Assembly (NCBI RefSeq): GCF_040549525.1
Contig: NZ_JBEPTM010000010.1
Span: 32,559 to 96,558 of the forward strand
Length of the DNA stretch: 64,000 nt
DNA from: Lacisediminihabitans sp040549525
Lineage (GTDB): Bacteria > Actinomycetota > Actinomycetes > Actinomycetales > Microbacteriaceae
Direction: 5' to 3'
Positions 16,507 to 25,010 of this stretch are shown piece after piece. The notes beneath the pieces are model-generated. The model searched no databases. It worked only from the letters and a program-made list of their open reading frames with translations, and was not told the DNA's origin. Both the position numbers and the translations under genes were made by a program. Each line of letters opens with the position of its first letter. The stretch's first letter is position 1.

Positions 16507-17796
16507 CTACTCGTAGCGCAGGGAATCGATGGGGTCCTGGCGCGCCGCCTTCGCGGCGGGAAGGGTGCCGGCGACGAAGGCGATCGCCATCACGACGAGG
16601 ATGATCGTGGCGATCGACCCGGGGCTGAACGCGATCAGCGTGAGGCCGGGAAGGGCCGAGAAGACCGATCCCGAGAGCGCCGCGCTCACGCCGGTGCCGA
16701 CGAGGATGGCGATCCCGGCCCCGATCGCACTGCCGAGGAAGCCGATGAAGACCGCTTCGAAGCTGAAGAGGCCGAACACCTTGCCGCCGCCCATGCCCAT
16801 CGCCTTCATCAACCCGATCTCCTTGGTGCGTTCCTGCACCGACATCAGCAGGGTGTTGACGATGCCGAAGCTCGCCGCGAGCAGAGCGATCACCGCGAAG
16901 GCGTTGAGCACGAGCACTATCGCGTCGATCACCGTCTTGAAGGTGCCGATCTGGTCCGCGACAGTCTGGCCCTCGTAGCCGGCCTTCGTGAGGCGGTCCT
17001 TCAGCTGGGTGACCTCTGAGGGTGTCGCGGCGGAATCGAATCGCACGGATGCCTGCGAGTAGCGGTCCTTCGCCGACCCGGTGAGACCGACGCTCTGGGT
17101 ATCGAAGAGCTTCTGCGTGAGCGCGGAGTTGGTGGTCGCCACGTCAGCGACCGCGCCGAGGCTGGCGTCGGAGATGCCCACGATGGTCGCATCGACGGTG
17201 GAGGATTTCTGCGCGGCATCCGTCACGCCGATCTTCACCATCGTGCCGATGGCAGCGGAGTTGCTGGAGAGGCCGAGGGCCTTCACGTACGACTTCGCCA
17301 CCACGATCTGGGACTCGCTCGAGGTGGAGCTCGGTTGCGCCCCCGCGGCGAGCTGGAGCTTGATGCCGGGCACCGCGCCGCTCGCGTTGAGCGCGTATTT
17401 CGTGCCGGATCCGACCTGGATGTAGTTGGGGCTGATGGACAGCGTCGGTTGCACCGACTTCACACCCTTCAGGGCCGTGATGGTGCTGATGTCGCTGGGC
17501 GTCAACGCCTGAACGGTGCTGCCGGGACGACCAGCGCTGGAGGCGAGGAGGTCGGGGTTGTACTTCTTCGGCCCTGAGGTGGTCGCATCGGTGCCCACCT
17601 TCGTCACGGTGAGCACGTCCTGGGCGCCGATGGCCGCGACGGTGGTGTTGATGTAGTCGTTGATGCCTGTGCCGAGACCGTTGGTGATGGTGAGGGTGAA
17701 GGCACCGATGAAGATGGCGATCACCGTGAGCGTGGTGCGGAGCTTGCTGCGGAAGCTGTTCTCGATCGCCGTGCCGATCACGTCGATGGTCCTCAT
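16507..17796 (-). CDS. ABC transporter permease, MacB/FtsX type
   Basis: A 429-aa membrane protein: one N-terminal helix (about 20-40), a large extracytoplasmic MacB_PCD domain (about 45-265) rich in Thr/Ser/Ala, then three C-terminal helices in an FtsX domain (about 290-425). The class works by mechanotransmission to export or remodel substrates outside the membrane. The ATG at 17796 overlaps the TGA of the ATPase gene upstream by 4 bp, so it is preferred over a frame starting at 17859. Confidence 0.9.
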   Translation of the reverse strand: MRTIDVIGTAIENSFRSKLRTTLTVIAIFIGAFTLTITNGLGTGINDYINTTVAAIGAQDVLTVTKVGTDATTSGPKKYNPDLLASSAGRPGSTVQALTPSDISTITALKGVKSVQPTLSISPNYIQVGSGTKYALNASGAVPGIKLQLAAGAQPSSTSSESQIVVAKSYVKALGLSSNSAAIGTMVKIGVTDAAQKSSTVDATIVGISDASLGAVADVATTNSALTQKLFDTQSVGLTGSAKDRYSQASVRFDSAATPSEVTQLKDRLTKAGYEGQTVADQIGTFKTVIDAIVLVLNAFAVIALLAASFGIVNTLLMSVQERTKEIGLMKAMGMGGGKVFGLFSFEAVFIGFLGSAIGAGIAILVGTGVSAALSGSVFSALPGLTLIAFSPGSIATIILVVMAIAFVAGTLPAAKAARQDPIDSLRYE

Positions 17797-18491
17797 GCGG
17801 CCACCGCGCTCTCGGAGTCGACGATGAGACCGTCGCGGATGTAGATGCGCCGGTCGCACCGGGCCGCGAGGTCTGCGTCGTGGGTCACGACGATGAGGGT
17901 GATCCCCTTGTCCCGGTTGAGTCCGAACAGGATGTCTTCGACCACTGCACCGGTCGCGCTATCGAGGTTTCCGGTCGGTTCATCAGCGAAGATGATGCGC
18001 GGATCGTTGACGAGGGCCCGCGCGATCACCGCCCGCTGTTTCTGGCCCCCCGAGAGGTCGCTCGCTTTGTTGGTGGCCTTGTCTTCGAGCTCCAACTGGG
18101 CGAGAGCGGCCCGTCCGCGGCGCTTGCGGTCGCGCACGCCGACACCGGCGATCTTCAGCGGGAGGATCACGTTCTCGAGGACCGAGGCGCCACCGGTGAG
18201 GAAGAACTGCTGGAACACGAATCCGAAGGTGCGATTGCGGGTGACGTTGAGGGTGCGGCCGGTGAGGAGGAGGGCATCCGATCCCGAGAGCTCGATGGAC
18301 CCTCCGCTCGGCCGATCGAGCAGCGCGAGGAGGTGCATGAGCGTGGACTTGCCGGATCCGCTCTTGCCGACGATGGCGACGGACTCGCCCTCGTAGATCT
18401 CGAGCGACACACCTTTGAGCGCATCGAAACGACCGGGCCCCCGGCCGTAGGACTTGGTGACATCGCGCGCCGCGAGAATCGGTACCGGCAT
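17793..18491 (-). CDS. ABC transporter ATP-binding protein, MacB/LolD type
   Basis: A 232-aa ATPase partnering the FtsX-type permease encoded next. Walker A GKSGSGKST (about 40-48), signature DLSGGQKQR, Walker B IIFADEPTGNLD and H-loop VVTHD are all intact. The EPTGNLD wording is characteristic of the MacB/LolD/FtsE group. ATG 18491 is preferred, with AAGGAG about 10 nt upstream, although GTG at 18533 is also in frame. Substrate unknown. Confidence 0.9.
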   Translation of the reverse strand: MPVPILAARDVTKSYGRGPGRFDALKGVSLEIYEGESVAIVGKSGSGKSTLMHLLALLDRPSGGSIELSGSDALLLTGRTLNVTRNRTFGFVFQQFFLTGGASVLENVILPLKIAGVGVRDRKRRGRAALAQLELEDKATNKASDLSGGQKQRAVIARALVNDPRIIFADEPTGNLDSATGAVVEDILFGLNRDKGITLIVVTHDADLAARCDRRIYIRDGLIVDSESAVAA

Positions 18492-18603
18492 GAGGGGAGG
18501 GCTCCTTGGTAGGGGTGTGCGACCAGCTTGCACCCTCGACGGCCCCCGGACGGCATCCTCTCGGACGAATCCCGGCTACTCCCGGGGGCGTAGGACCTGT
18601 CGG

Positions 18604-19335
18604 TCAGTCCTTCTTCTGGTCGAAGTACTTCTGGTCGATCGTCACTTCGGCATCGGTCGGAATGGGCACCGCACGGCCGGAAAGCCGGGCGGCCCTTCGT
18701 GCCTTCAGCCTCGACTGGAAGAGGTGGAAGAGGGTGGGGATGAGCGTGAGAAGCACCACGGCGAGCAGCACGAGATCCACGTACTTGATGACGAAATCGG
18801 CCACGGGCTTGATGTTGCCGAGCAGGAAGCCGAGCGTCGTCACTCCGCCGCCCCAGACGAAGGCGCCGATCGCGTTGTAGAGCGAATACTTGCGGTAGTT
18901 CATCTTTCCGACACCGGCCGCGATCGGCGCGAAGGTGCGTACGATCGGTACGAATCGGGCGAAGATGACGGCAGAGCCACCGAACCGTTCGAAGAACGCG
19001 TTGGTGCGCTTCACGTTCGCGATGCTGAAGAGCCCCGTCTCCTTGCGCTCGAAGATGCGCGGTCCGGCCTTCTTGCCGATGTAGTAGCCGACCTCGCCGC
19101 CGATGAATGCCGCGAGGCCGATGGCGAGTCCCACCCACCAGATCTGGATCTGGATGGTGCCGGTGAAGGTGAGCAGGCCGGTGATGAGAAGGAGGGTGTC
19201 GCCGGGGAAGATGAAACCGATGAGCAGGCCGGTTTCGGCGAAGATGATCGCGCACACCAGCAGCAGCGCCCACGGTCCTGCCTGGTGGATCAGCAGGGTG
19301 GGATCGAGCCACGGAACGAGTGCGTTGTGCAGCAA
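18604..19335 (-). CDS. DedA-family membrane protein
   Basis: A 243-aa protein with about five hydrophobic segments and the SNARE-associated/DedA core. IFAETGLLIGFIFPGDTLL (about 31-49) has the conserved acidic residue, GGEVGYYIGKKAG comes next, and FARFVPIVRTFAPIAAGVGKM has the conserved Arg residues. DedA proteins act in membrane homeostasis and are proposed to flip undecaprenyl phosphate or phospholipids. The C-terminus is charged and cytoplasmic. It lies alone between the MacB-like pair and tRNA-Leu. Confidence 0.92.
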   Translation of the reverse strand: MLHNALVPWLDPTLLIHQAGPWALLLVCAIIFAETGLLIGFIFPGDTLLLITGLLTFTGTIQIQIWWVGLAIGLAAFIGGEVGYYIGKKAGPRIFERKETGLFSIANVKRTNAFFERFGGSAVIFARFVPIVRTFAPIAAGVGKMNYRKYSLYNAIGAFVWGGGVTTLGFLLGNIKPVADFVIKYVDLVLLAVVLLTLIPTLFHLFQSRLKARRAARLSGRAVPIPTDAEVTIDQKYFDQKKD

Positions 19336-19426
19336 GGCGAGGTACTCCAGTCGTCTGTTGGTGTCAGGGTAGTCGATGACCGCGCCGTGGGGCTGGGCGG
19401 CGACGACATCGCCCGGGGAAACGCTG

Positions 19427-19508
19427 TGCGGAAGAAGGGACTTGAACCCTCACGCCTTGCGGCACAGGTACCTAAAACCTGCGTGTATACCAATTTCACC
19501 ACTCCCGC
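19427..19508 (-). tRNA. tRNA-Leu (anticodon UAG)
   Basis: On the minus strand 82 nt fold as a class II tRNA. The acceptor is GCGGGAG pairing with CTTCCGC (one G-U), the discriminator is A, and the D loop contains GGT. The anticodon arm is CAGGT-TTTAGGT-ACCTG with anticodon TAG, followed by a long variable arm (GCCGCAAGGC) and the T arm GGGTTCAAGTCCC. CCA is not encoded. The long variable arm and A73 agree with leucine identity. Confidence 0.95.
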
Positions 19509-19627
19509 GAGTGCGCCCCAAGTGTACCGGGCCGGGTCTGCGAGGGCCGATTACAGCCTGCGCCGAAAGTCGGTCGAAGAAATCAGTCCGCAGATGTATC
19601 TGTGGGGGCTTGCCGCGCTCCTGAGGG

Positions 19628-20257
19628 GTGATGAGAATTCAATCCATGACTGACAACGACTCCGTCCGCGGCCGACCCGAGGGCCACCGGACGGAGTCGC
19701 ATGTCATCTGGGATGATTCCGCGGCGGCTTTCAGCCGTTGGCTCTCCGGCGATCCCGGAGCGATGGATGAGTTGGTCCACACCATGACACCCGTTCTCTG
19801 GCAGGTCGTCCGCGCCTATGGTCTTGCCCAGGACCAGGCGCAGGATGTCGTTCAGACCACATGGCTGACACTCGTTCAACGCTCCGGGTCGATCGCCGAC
19901 CCCCATGCCATCGCCGCCTGGCTCCTCACGACCGCGCGCCGTGAGGCCTGGCGGGTATCCAAACGCAGTGCCGCGAGCATCCCCGTCTCAGACGAGGTGC
20001 TCGAAGCGGTGACCGAAGACGAGGCGTCCGCCGAAGACGTGGCCATCGCGCGGGACGGCGAGAACCGCTTGTGGGGCTGTGTGCGAGAGCTGTCCGAGCG
20101 ATGCCAACGACTGCTGCGCATCGTGGCCTTCGAGCAGCGGCCCGATTACTCCAGAATCGCGAAGGACCTGGGCATGCCGATGGGGAGCATCGGCCCGACC
20201 CGTGCACGCTGTCTGTCGAAGCTCCGGGATGCCCTCGAGCTGATGGAAGGTGCATGA
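19628..20257 (+). CDS. RNA polymerase sigma factor, ECF-like, first gene of the S8/CHAT cassette
   Basis: A 209-aa sigma-70-family factor. A region-2-like stretch lies at about 45-110 (VRAYGLAQDQAQDVVQTTWLTLV ... WLLTTARREAWR), and a region-4-like helix-turn-helix at about 145-200 (LSERCQRLLRIVAF ... IAKDLGMPMGSIGPTRARCLSKLRDAL). The linker is acidic. GTG 19628, ATG 19631 and ATG 19646 are all possible starts, because the only purine-rich stretch (GAGGGG) is poorly spaced for each. The stop overlaps the next gene by 4 bp. With the protease genes downstream it probably controls a dedicated regulon, perhaps its own operon. No anti-sigma factor with a classical zinc motif is present. Confidence 0.9.
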   Translation: MMRIQSMTDNDSVRGRPEGHRTESHVIWDDSAAAFSRWLSGDPGAMDELVHTMTPVLWQVVRAYGLAQDQAQDVVQTTWLTLVQRSGSIADPHAIAAWLLTTARREAWRVSKRSAASIPVSDEVLEAVTEDEASAEDVAIARDGENRLWGCVRELSERCQRLLRIVAFEQRPDYSRIAKDLGMPMGSIGPTRARCLSKLRDALELMEGA

Positions 20258-20748
20258 TGTCGATCCGCGATCACTCTCCGCTCTCTGACGAGGACCTGTT
20301 TTCCCGCCTTCGAAGGCTGTGGCGGCAGCGCGATCCGATGCCGGCCGGGCTGGTGGACGATGTGCTCGTCGCGCTTGCGACGCGCGACCTTGGTGTGGAG
20401 TACGCCATGCTCACCATGCTCGAGTCGAGCGGGGCGGCGGTCGGGGTGCGCGGGGTCTCCGATGTGCAGCTTCTCGAATTCGCCCGTGGCACCCGGTCGA
20501 TCATGCTTCGGGTGAGCGATCTCGGTGACGGCCGACGCCGCGTCGACGGGTGGATCGCGCCCGCCGCGGCCTTGTCGGTGAGGCTCGAGCAGGACGATGA
20601 TGACTTCACCACCGCTGCGAGTGCCGAGGGGCGTTTCGATTTCCCCGACATTCCCGCGGGACGAACGCGGATGTGGCTCCAGCCCGAGCGCGGGCCGGGG
20701 GCCGCGGCTGCGCGGCAGGGTTTCACCACCGACTACTTCACGGTGTGA
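20254..20748 (+). CDS. Small conserved protein of the sigma/S8/CHAT cassette, unknown function
   Basis: A 164-aa protein of unrecognised family. Residues 1-60 look helical and charged (LFSRLRRLWRQRDPMPAGLVDDVL). Residues about 65-155 look all-beta, and the last part (VRLEQ ... GRFDFPDIPAGRTRMWL) resembles a carboxypeptidase-regulatory-like or transthyretin-like sandwich. There are no cysteines and no membrane segment, so it is not a standard ZAS anti-sigma factor. It is translationally coupled to the sigma gene (ATGA overlap, GAAGG upstream) and lies 56 bp before the S8 protease gene. A role as sigma modulator or substrate-binding adaptor is inference only. Confidence 0.75.
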   Translation: MMSIRDHSPLSDEDLFSRLRRLWRQRDPMPAGLVDDVLVALATRDLGVEYAMLTMLESSGAAVGVRGVSDVQLLEFARGTRSIMLRVSDLGDGRRRVDGWIAPAAALSVRLEQDDDDFTTAASAEGRFDFPDIPAGRTRMWLQPERGPGAAAARQGFTTDYFTV

Positions 20749-20804
20749 CGGGCACTGCATAGCGAGCACGGGTAACGGAATCGACCAAGGGCAAGGAGAT
20801 CGGG

Positions 20805-22469
20805 TTGAGCGAGCAGGGCGGCAGCGAATTGGGCAGCGGCGCATCCCACGGCAGGGCGCGACCCCGTCGCCGTTGGGACGATCGGTATCCGGCCCAGGCG
20901 GGCAGGATCCTCGATCCGGCGGCGGTGACTGTCGACGGTATCCGCGCCTATCCGAGCTCGTACATTCCCGATCGCATCCTCGTCTCCACTCTCGCCGACG
21001 TCGCAGCGAATGCCGAGCGTCTCGGCCGCGTCGCGGGCGAACTGGGTTGGGACCTGACGCGCGACGAGAGTTTCGCCACCTCCCTGCTGCCGGAGCCGGA
21101 TGCCTCGCGCCAGGAACGCGTGCGCCGATATCCCTGGGCCACCGGGGTGCTCGGCGTCTCGCGATTCCTGATCACGGCGCGGGTGGGTGAAGCCGTGCCG
21201 GCTCCGGATGCCTGGACGCTTCTGCAACGAGCACGCGCGCTGCTCGGCCGCGATGCCGTTCAGGGGGTCGGCCTCGATCACCTGCTCACCGTCGACTCGA
21301 TCGGCGTGAATCCGTTCCACTCGACCAATCCGTTCCACTCGACTAACCCGTTCCACTCGACGAACCCGTTCCACTCGACGAACCCGGCCGGGTCGAGCGT
21401 CGACGTGGGGGCGATCGCCAGTTACGGCTCGCAGGGCAGCGGCGGGCTTCAGCCGGTGGCCTACGCGGGCGCGGCTCCGCATCGTCGCGATCGCACGACC
21501 GATGATGGTCGACGACCAGTGGTTGCGACCCTCGACACCGGCTGTGGGCCGCACTCGTGGCTCGATCCGATCGTCAACACCGCGGTTCGACTCGACGGGG
21601 TTCCGATCGGTCAGGTCGGGGCGGCCACCGATCCGGAGCTCGACGGCGACCTGGTCGGGCCGTTGGATGGAGCGCTCGACGAGGTCTCGGGTCACGGGAC
21701 ATTCATCGCCGGACTCATCCACCAGGCCTGCCCAGAGGCGGACATCGTGACCTGGCGGGTGGTGGACGCCACCGGCGTGATCGTCGAGTCCGAGCTCGTC
21801 GCGGCGCTCACCGCCATCGCGACGCTGATCGGCCGGGCGGCGCAGGGCCGCACCGACGGCTGCGACATCGACGTGTTCTCCCTGTCGATGGGGTACTACC
21901 ACGAAACGCCAGAGGATGGGCTGTTCGACCCCACGATGTACGAGTTGCTCGCGTCGATGGGGCGCTGCGGAACCGTGGTCGTGTGTTCAGCGGGAAATGA
22001 CGCGACGGACCGTCCGATGTTCCCCGCCGCGTTCGCGCCGTGGCTGGGCGGGGGAGGGCCGGTGCATCTGGTCGAGGACGCCGTGCCTATCGTCGCCGCG
22101 CGGGCCCTCAACCCGAACGGTTCGACAGTGGCGCTGTTCAGTAATGACGGTCCATGGGTCTCGTGCAGCGCCCCGGGCGGCTCCGTCTTCTCGACCATGC
22201 CGGCCTTCAACGGAGGCGACCAGCCCCTCGCCCGCGTCTCGAGCGACTTCGGCAGTGGCATCCGAATGCGGGAGTCGATTGATCCGGATGACTTCCGCGG
22301 CGGTTTCGCGATCTGGAGCGGCACCTCCTTCGCCGCGCCGCTGATCGCAGGGGCCGTCGCATCCGCGCTCGACGCGGGGCCGCTGCCACAGGCGGGTTCA
22401 GGCTCCGTCGCCGAGCGGGTGAAGCTCGCCACAGCCGCCCTGCAGAAGGTCACTGCCGCCGCGCGCTGA
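20805..22469 (+). CDS. Subtilisin-like S8 serine protease with NPFHST repeats
   Basis: A 554-aa protease with an intact catalytic triad: D244 (ATLDTGCG), H297 (SGHGTFIAG) and S508 (SGTSFAAPLIAG). The expected Asn-containing motif VVVCSAGND lies between H and S. No signal peptide or transmembrane segment is visible, so it is probably intracellular, unlike most secreted subtilases. Residues 1-168 form an N-terminal region with no recognised domain. Residues 169-192 are four exact NPFHST units. The start is TTG at 20805 with a strong AAGGAG about 6 nt upstream. It is flanked by the sigma/adaptor genes and, 26 bp downstream, by a CHAT protease gene, so a proteolytic signalling or effector role is plausible. 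Confidence 0.9.
   Translation: MSEQGGSELGSGASHGRARPRRRWDDRYPAQAGRILDPAAVTVDGIRAYPSSYIPDRILVSTLADVAANAERLGRVAGELGWDLTRDESFATSLLPEPDASRQERVRRYPWATGVLGVSRFLITARVGEAVPAPDAWTLLQRARALLGRDAVQGVGLDHLLTVDSIGVNPFHSTNPFHSTNPFHSTNPFHSTNPAGSSVDVGAIASYGSQGSGGLQPVAYAGAAPHRRDRTTDDGRRPVVATLDTGCGPHSWLDPIVNTAVRLDGVPIGQVGAATDPELDGDLVGPLDGALDEVSGHGTFIAGLIHQACPEADIVTWRVVDATGVIVESELVAALTAIATLIGRAAQGRTDGCDIDVFSLSMGYYHETPEDGLFDPTMYELLASMGRCGTVVVCSAGNDATDRPMFPAAFAPWLGGGGPVHLVEDAVPIVAARALNPNGSTVALFSNDGPWVSCSAPGGSVFSTMPAFNGGDQPLARVSSDFGSGIRMRESIDPDDFRGGFAIWSGTSFAAPLIAGAVASALDAGPLPQAGSGSVAERVKLATAALQKVTAAAR
21309..21380 (+). repeat. Four tandem 18-bp units encoding NPFHST
   Basis: Four consecutive copies of AAYCCGTTCCACTCGACN differ only at third positions, and a partial fifth unit (AACCCG) follows. 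They code for residues 169-192 of the S8 protease, just before the catalytic domain. Confidence 0.95.
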
Positions 22470-22495
22470 GTACTGCCGCCGCGCCATAATGGGGC

Positions 22496-24970
22496 ATGCT
22501 GTCGGCGGCAGTCCTGTACCAGCGCGGTGTCGCGCACTCGAACGCGGGGCGGCATGCCTCCGCGCGCACGGCCCTCGATGAGGCATTGCGGCGCTCGCGG
22601 GATGCCGAGCTCACCGCTCGGATCATCGGCACCGTCGCCTACCTCGAGTCCGAGACCGGGGATCCAGACCGCGGGATTGCTCTCTGTCGGTCGGCGTTGG
22701 AGGCGTCCGGCCTCAGCGCCCACACCCGAGCGGTGCTCGGCAGCCAGATCGGCCTGATCGAACTCCGACGCGGCAACGGCGATGCGGCAGTCGAGTTTCT
22801 CACCGGGGCCATGTCGAAGCTGGACTCGGATCCGGCGCGTCTGGGCGTGGTGCTCCTCAATCGCGGCCTCGCCTTTCTCGACCGCCGGGAGGTGGGGGCT
22901 GCCGGTCGGGATTTCGACGCGGCGGCCGAGGCGTTCGAGCGAGCCGGCGATCCGGTGGAGCTGGCCAAGGCCCGCAACAACCAGGGCTATGCGGCGATGC
23001 TCGCCGGAGACCTGATCGCCGCCCTCCGCCTGATGGACGAGTCCCGGCCGGTGCTCGCGGCCCTCTCCCCGGTCGCTCTCGCGACCTGTGATGCGGACCG
23101 CGCGGAGGTGCTGCTGAGCGCGGGGATGACCTCGGAGGCGATCGAGCTGTTGGCGGCTGTCGCCCGCACTTACGGACTGCGCGGACTGCGCCAGGCGCAG
23201 GCCGAGGCGGAATTCGCCCAGGCCAGGGCTCTGATCTTCGAGGATGCACGGCGAGCCGCCGCGCTCGCCCGCCGTGCCGCCCGGCGATTTCGGGCGCGCG
23301 GCAGTGAGAGCTGGGCACTGCGGGCCGAGGCCTTCGCTTTCGGTGCCACCGTGTCCTTCCGGGCGGTCGGTTCGGCGGGGTCGGCAGGCCGACTCCTCGA
23401 GCAGATCGAGCAGGTGGCGCTCGCCCTCGGCGCGCGGCACTTCGAGGGGGATGCGGTCACGCTGCGGCTTCACGGCTGCCGTCTCCGCCTGCAATCGGGG
23501 GATGCCGCGGGGGCACGTTCTGCACTCGAGGGGGCTCAACTCGGCCGCGGAACCATGATCGGCGCTCGGTTGCTCCACCGCCAGGTGGGTGCAGAGATCG
23601 CGGTGCTCGAGGGGCACCGTTCGCGCGCGCTGTCGCTGGCTCGCACCGGCCTCGATGAGCTCGCCGAGTGGCAGTCCAGCTTCGGGAGCCTCGACCTGCA
23701 GAGTGCGCTGGTCGCTCACGGCACGGGATTGATCACCGTCGGGATCCGGCAGGCGGTCGCGACCGGGCGGGCATCCGAGGTCTTCGAATGGTCGGAGCGC
23801 ACACGAAACCTCACCGGACGGATCGTTCCTCTCCGGCCCCCCGCGAATGCCGCGAATGCCGCCGACCTCGCGGAGTTGCGCCAATTGCGGGCCTCCGATC
23901 CGTCGCCCCTGTCGGCAGATGGGCGAGCGGAGGCCGCACTCAGGTCGGCGATCCGCGCGCGACAGTGGGAGGGCCGCGGATCCGGCAGCCTCGAGGATCT
24001 GGTCACGCTCGATCGCGTGCAGGCGGAGCTCGGCCCGGAAGATTCCGCGCTTCTCGCCGTGCTCTGGTCGGGCGATCGGCTGACCGCACTCGCGGTGACG
24101 GGTGACAGCTCGACTGTCGTGGATCTCGGACCGCTCGATCCGATCCGCCTGGAGCTCGACGGGCTGCTCGCCGACCTCGACATGGCCGCCGCGACACTCT
24201 CGCCCGCGATGCAGCAGGTCGTAGACGCCGGTCTCGCCCACCGTCTCGACCGACTGGACAGCCTGATCGTCGGGCCCGTTCGCGAGCGCATCGGCACCGG
24301 TCGGCTGGTGGTGACGCCGCCCGGGGTTCTCGCGGGACTGCCCTGGTCGCTGCTGCCGACGCTGCGCGGTCGACCGCTGACCCTGCCGGTCTCCGCGACG
24401 CGGTGGCTGGCCCAGCGTGCACGCGGCCTGTCGCTGAGCTCGGTGGGATTCGCCGCTGGGCCGGGAGTCACGCGCGCCGAGGAGGAGGTGACGGATGCCG
24501 CGGCCGGCTGGGCGACCTCAACGGTGCTGGTCGGAGCGGCCGCGACGAGCGAGGCGGTCTCCGGCCTCGCGCAGCGGGTGGATCTGCTCCACCTGTCGGC
24601 ACACGGTCGGCATTCGGCCGACAACCCGCTCTTCTCCGGCGTCCTCCTCGCGGACGGCCCGTGGTTCGGCTACGACGTGGACCAGCTGCCTGCCGTGCCG
24701 ACAGTAGTGGTGCTCTCCGCGTGCGAGGTGGGACGCTCCGCGGTGCGCTGGGGGCAGGAGGCTCTCGGTATGTCGCAGGCCTGGTTGCACGCGGGGGTGC
24801 GCTGCGTGATCGCGGCTCCCGCCAGCGTTGATGACTCCCTCGCCTGCGAGCTGCTCACCGAGGCCCATGGTCTTCTCGCCTCTGGCGTGGCGCCGGCCGA
24901 TGCGCTGGTGGCCGCCGGGGCATCCTCCGCGCGTCGGCCGGCTTTCCAGTGTTACGGGGCCGGGTGGTGA
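22496..24970 (+). CDS. TPR-CHAT protein, caspase-like cysteine protease
   Basis: An 824-aa protein. About 1-360 is a helical array with TPR-like units (for example AVLYQRGVAHSNAGRHASARTALDEAL). About 360-540 is a linker that is still largely helical. The C-terminal CHAT domain (about 545-824) carries the caspase-type dyad: H703 in LHLSAHG and C743 in VVLSACEVG, followed by GMSQAWLHAGVRCVIAAPASVDD. No signal peptide or membrane segment is seen. CATAAT lies 5 nt before the ATG and there is no good ribosome site, so translation may depend on a leaderless transcript or on coupling to the S8 gene 26 bp upstream. TPR-CHAT proteins act as regulated proteases (e.g. the type III-E CRISPR partner), but no CRISPR locus is present here. 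Confidence 0.9.
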   Translation: MLSAAVLYQRGVAHSNAGRHASARTALDEALRRSRDAELTARIIGTVAYLESETGDPDRGIALCRSALEASGLSAHTRAVLGSQIGLIELRRGNGDAAVEFLTGAMSKLDSDPARLGVVLLNRGLAFLDRREVGAAGRDFDAAAEAFERAGDPVELAKARNNQGYAAMLAGDLIAALRLMDESRPVLAALSPVALATCDADRAEVLLSAGMTSEAIELLAAVARTYGLRGLRQAQAEAEFAQARALIFEDARRAAALARRAARRFRARGSESWALRAEAFAFGATVSFRAVGSAGSAGRLLEQIEQVALALGARHFEGDAVTLRLHGCRLRLQSGDAAGARSALEGAQLGRGTMIGARLLHRQVGAEIAVLEGHRSRALSLARTGLDELAEWQSSFGSLDLQSALVAHGTGLITVGIRQAVATGRASEVFEWSERTRNLTGRIVPLRPPANAANAADLAELRQLRASDPSPLSADGRAEAALRSAIRARQWEGRGSGSLEDLVTLDRVQAELGPEDSALLAVLWSGDRLTALAVTGDSSTVVDLGPLDPIRLELDGLLADLDMAAATLSPAMQQVVDAGLAHRLDRLDSLIVGPVRERIGTGRLVVTPPGVLAGLPWSLLPTLRGRPLTLPVSATRWLAQRARGLSLSSVGFAAGPGVTRAEEEVTDAAAGWATSTVLVGAAATSEAVSGLAQRVDLLHLSAHGRHSADNPLFSGVLLADGPWFGYDVDQLPAVPTVVVLSACEVGRSAVRWGQEALGMSQAWLHAGVRCVIAAPASVDDSLACELLTEAHGLLASGVAPADALVAAGASSARRPAFQCYGAGW

Positions 24971-25010
24971 GGCCACACGCTGGCGAGCGATCACTCCGGA
25001 GCCGCGGGTT

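Noticed and set aside
19427..19627. tRNA-Leu as an integration site for the sigma/S8/CHAT cassette
   Set aside because: The cassette lies on the 5' side of the tRNA, not the 3' side normally used by integrases. I found no integrase, no repeat of the tRNA 3' end at the other boundary near 25000, and no visible base-composition change.
21896..24241. 781-codon minus-strand frame opposite the S8 and CHAT genes
   Set aside because: It spans two genes with intact catalytic motifs on the other strand and has no recognisable domain.
22496..24970. CHAT protein as part of a type III-E CRISPR (Craspase) system
   Set aside because: No repeat-spacer array, no Cas7-11 or Cas1/Cas2-like gene occurs in the window. 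The partner genes here are a sigma factor and a subtilisin.
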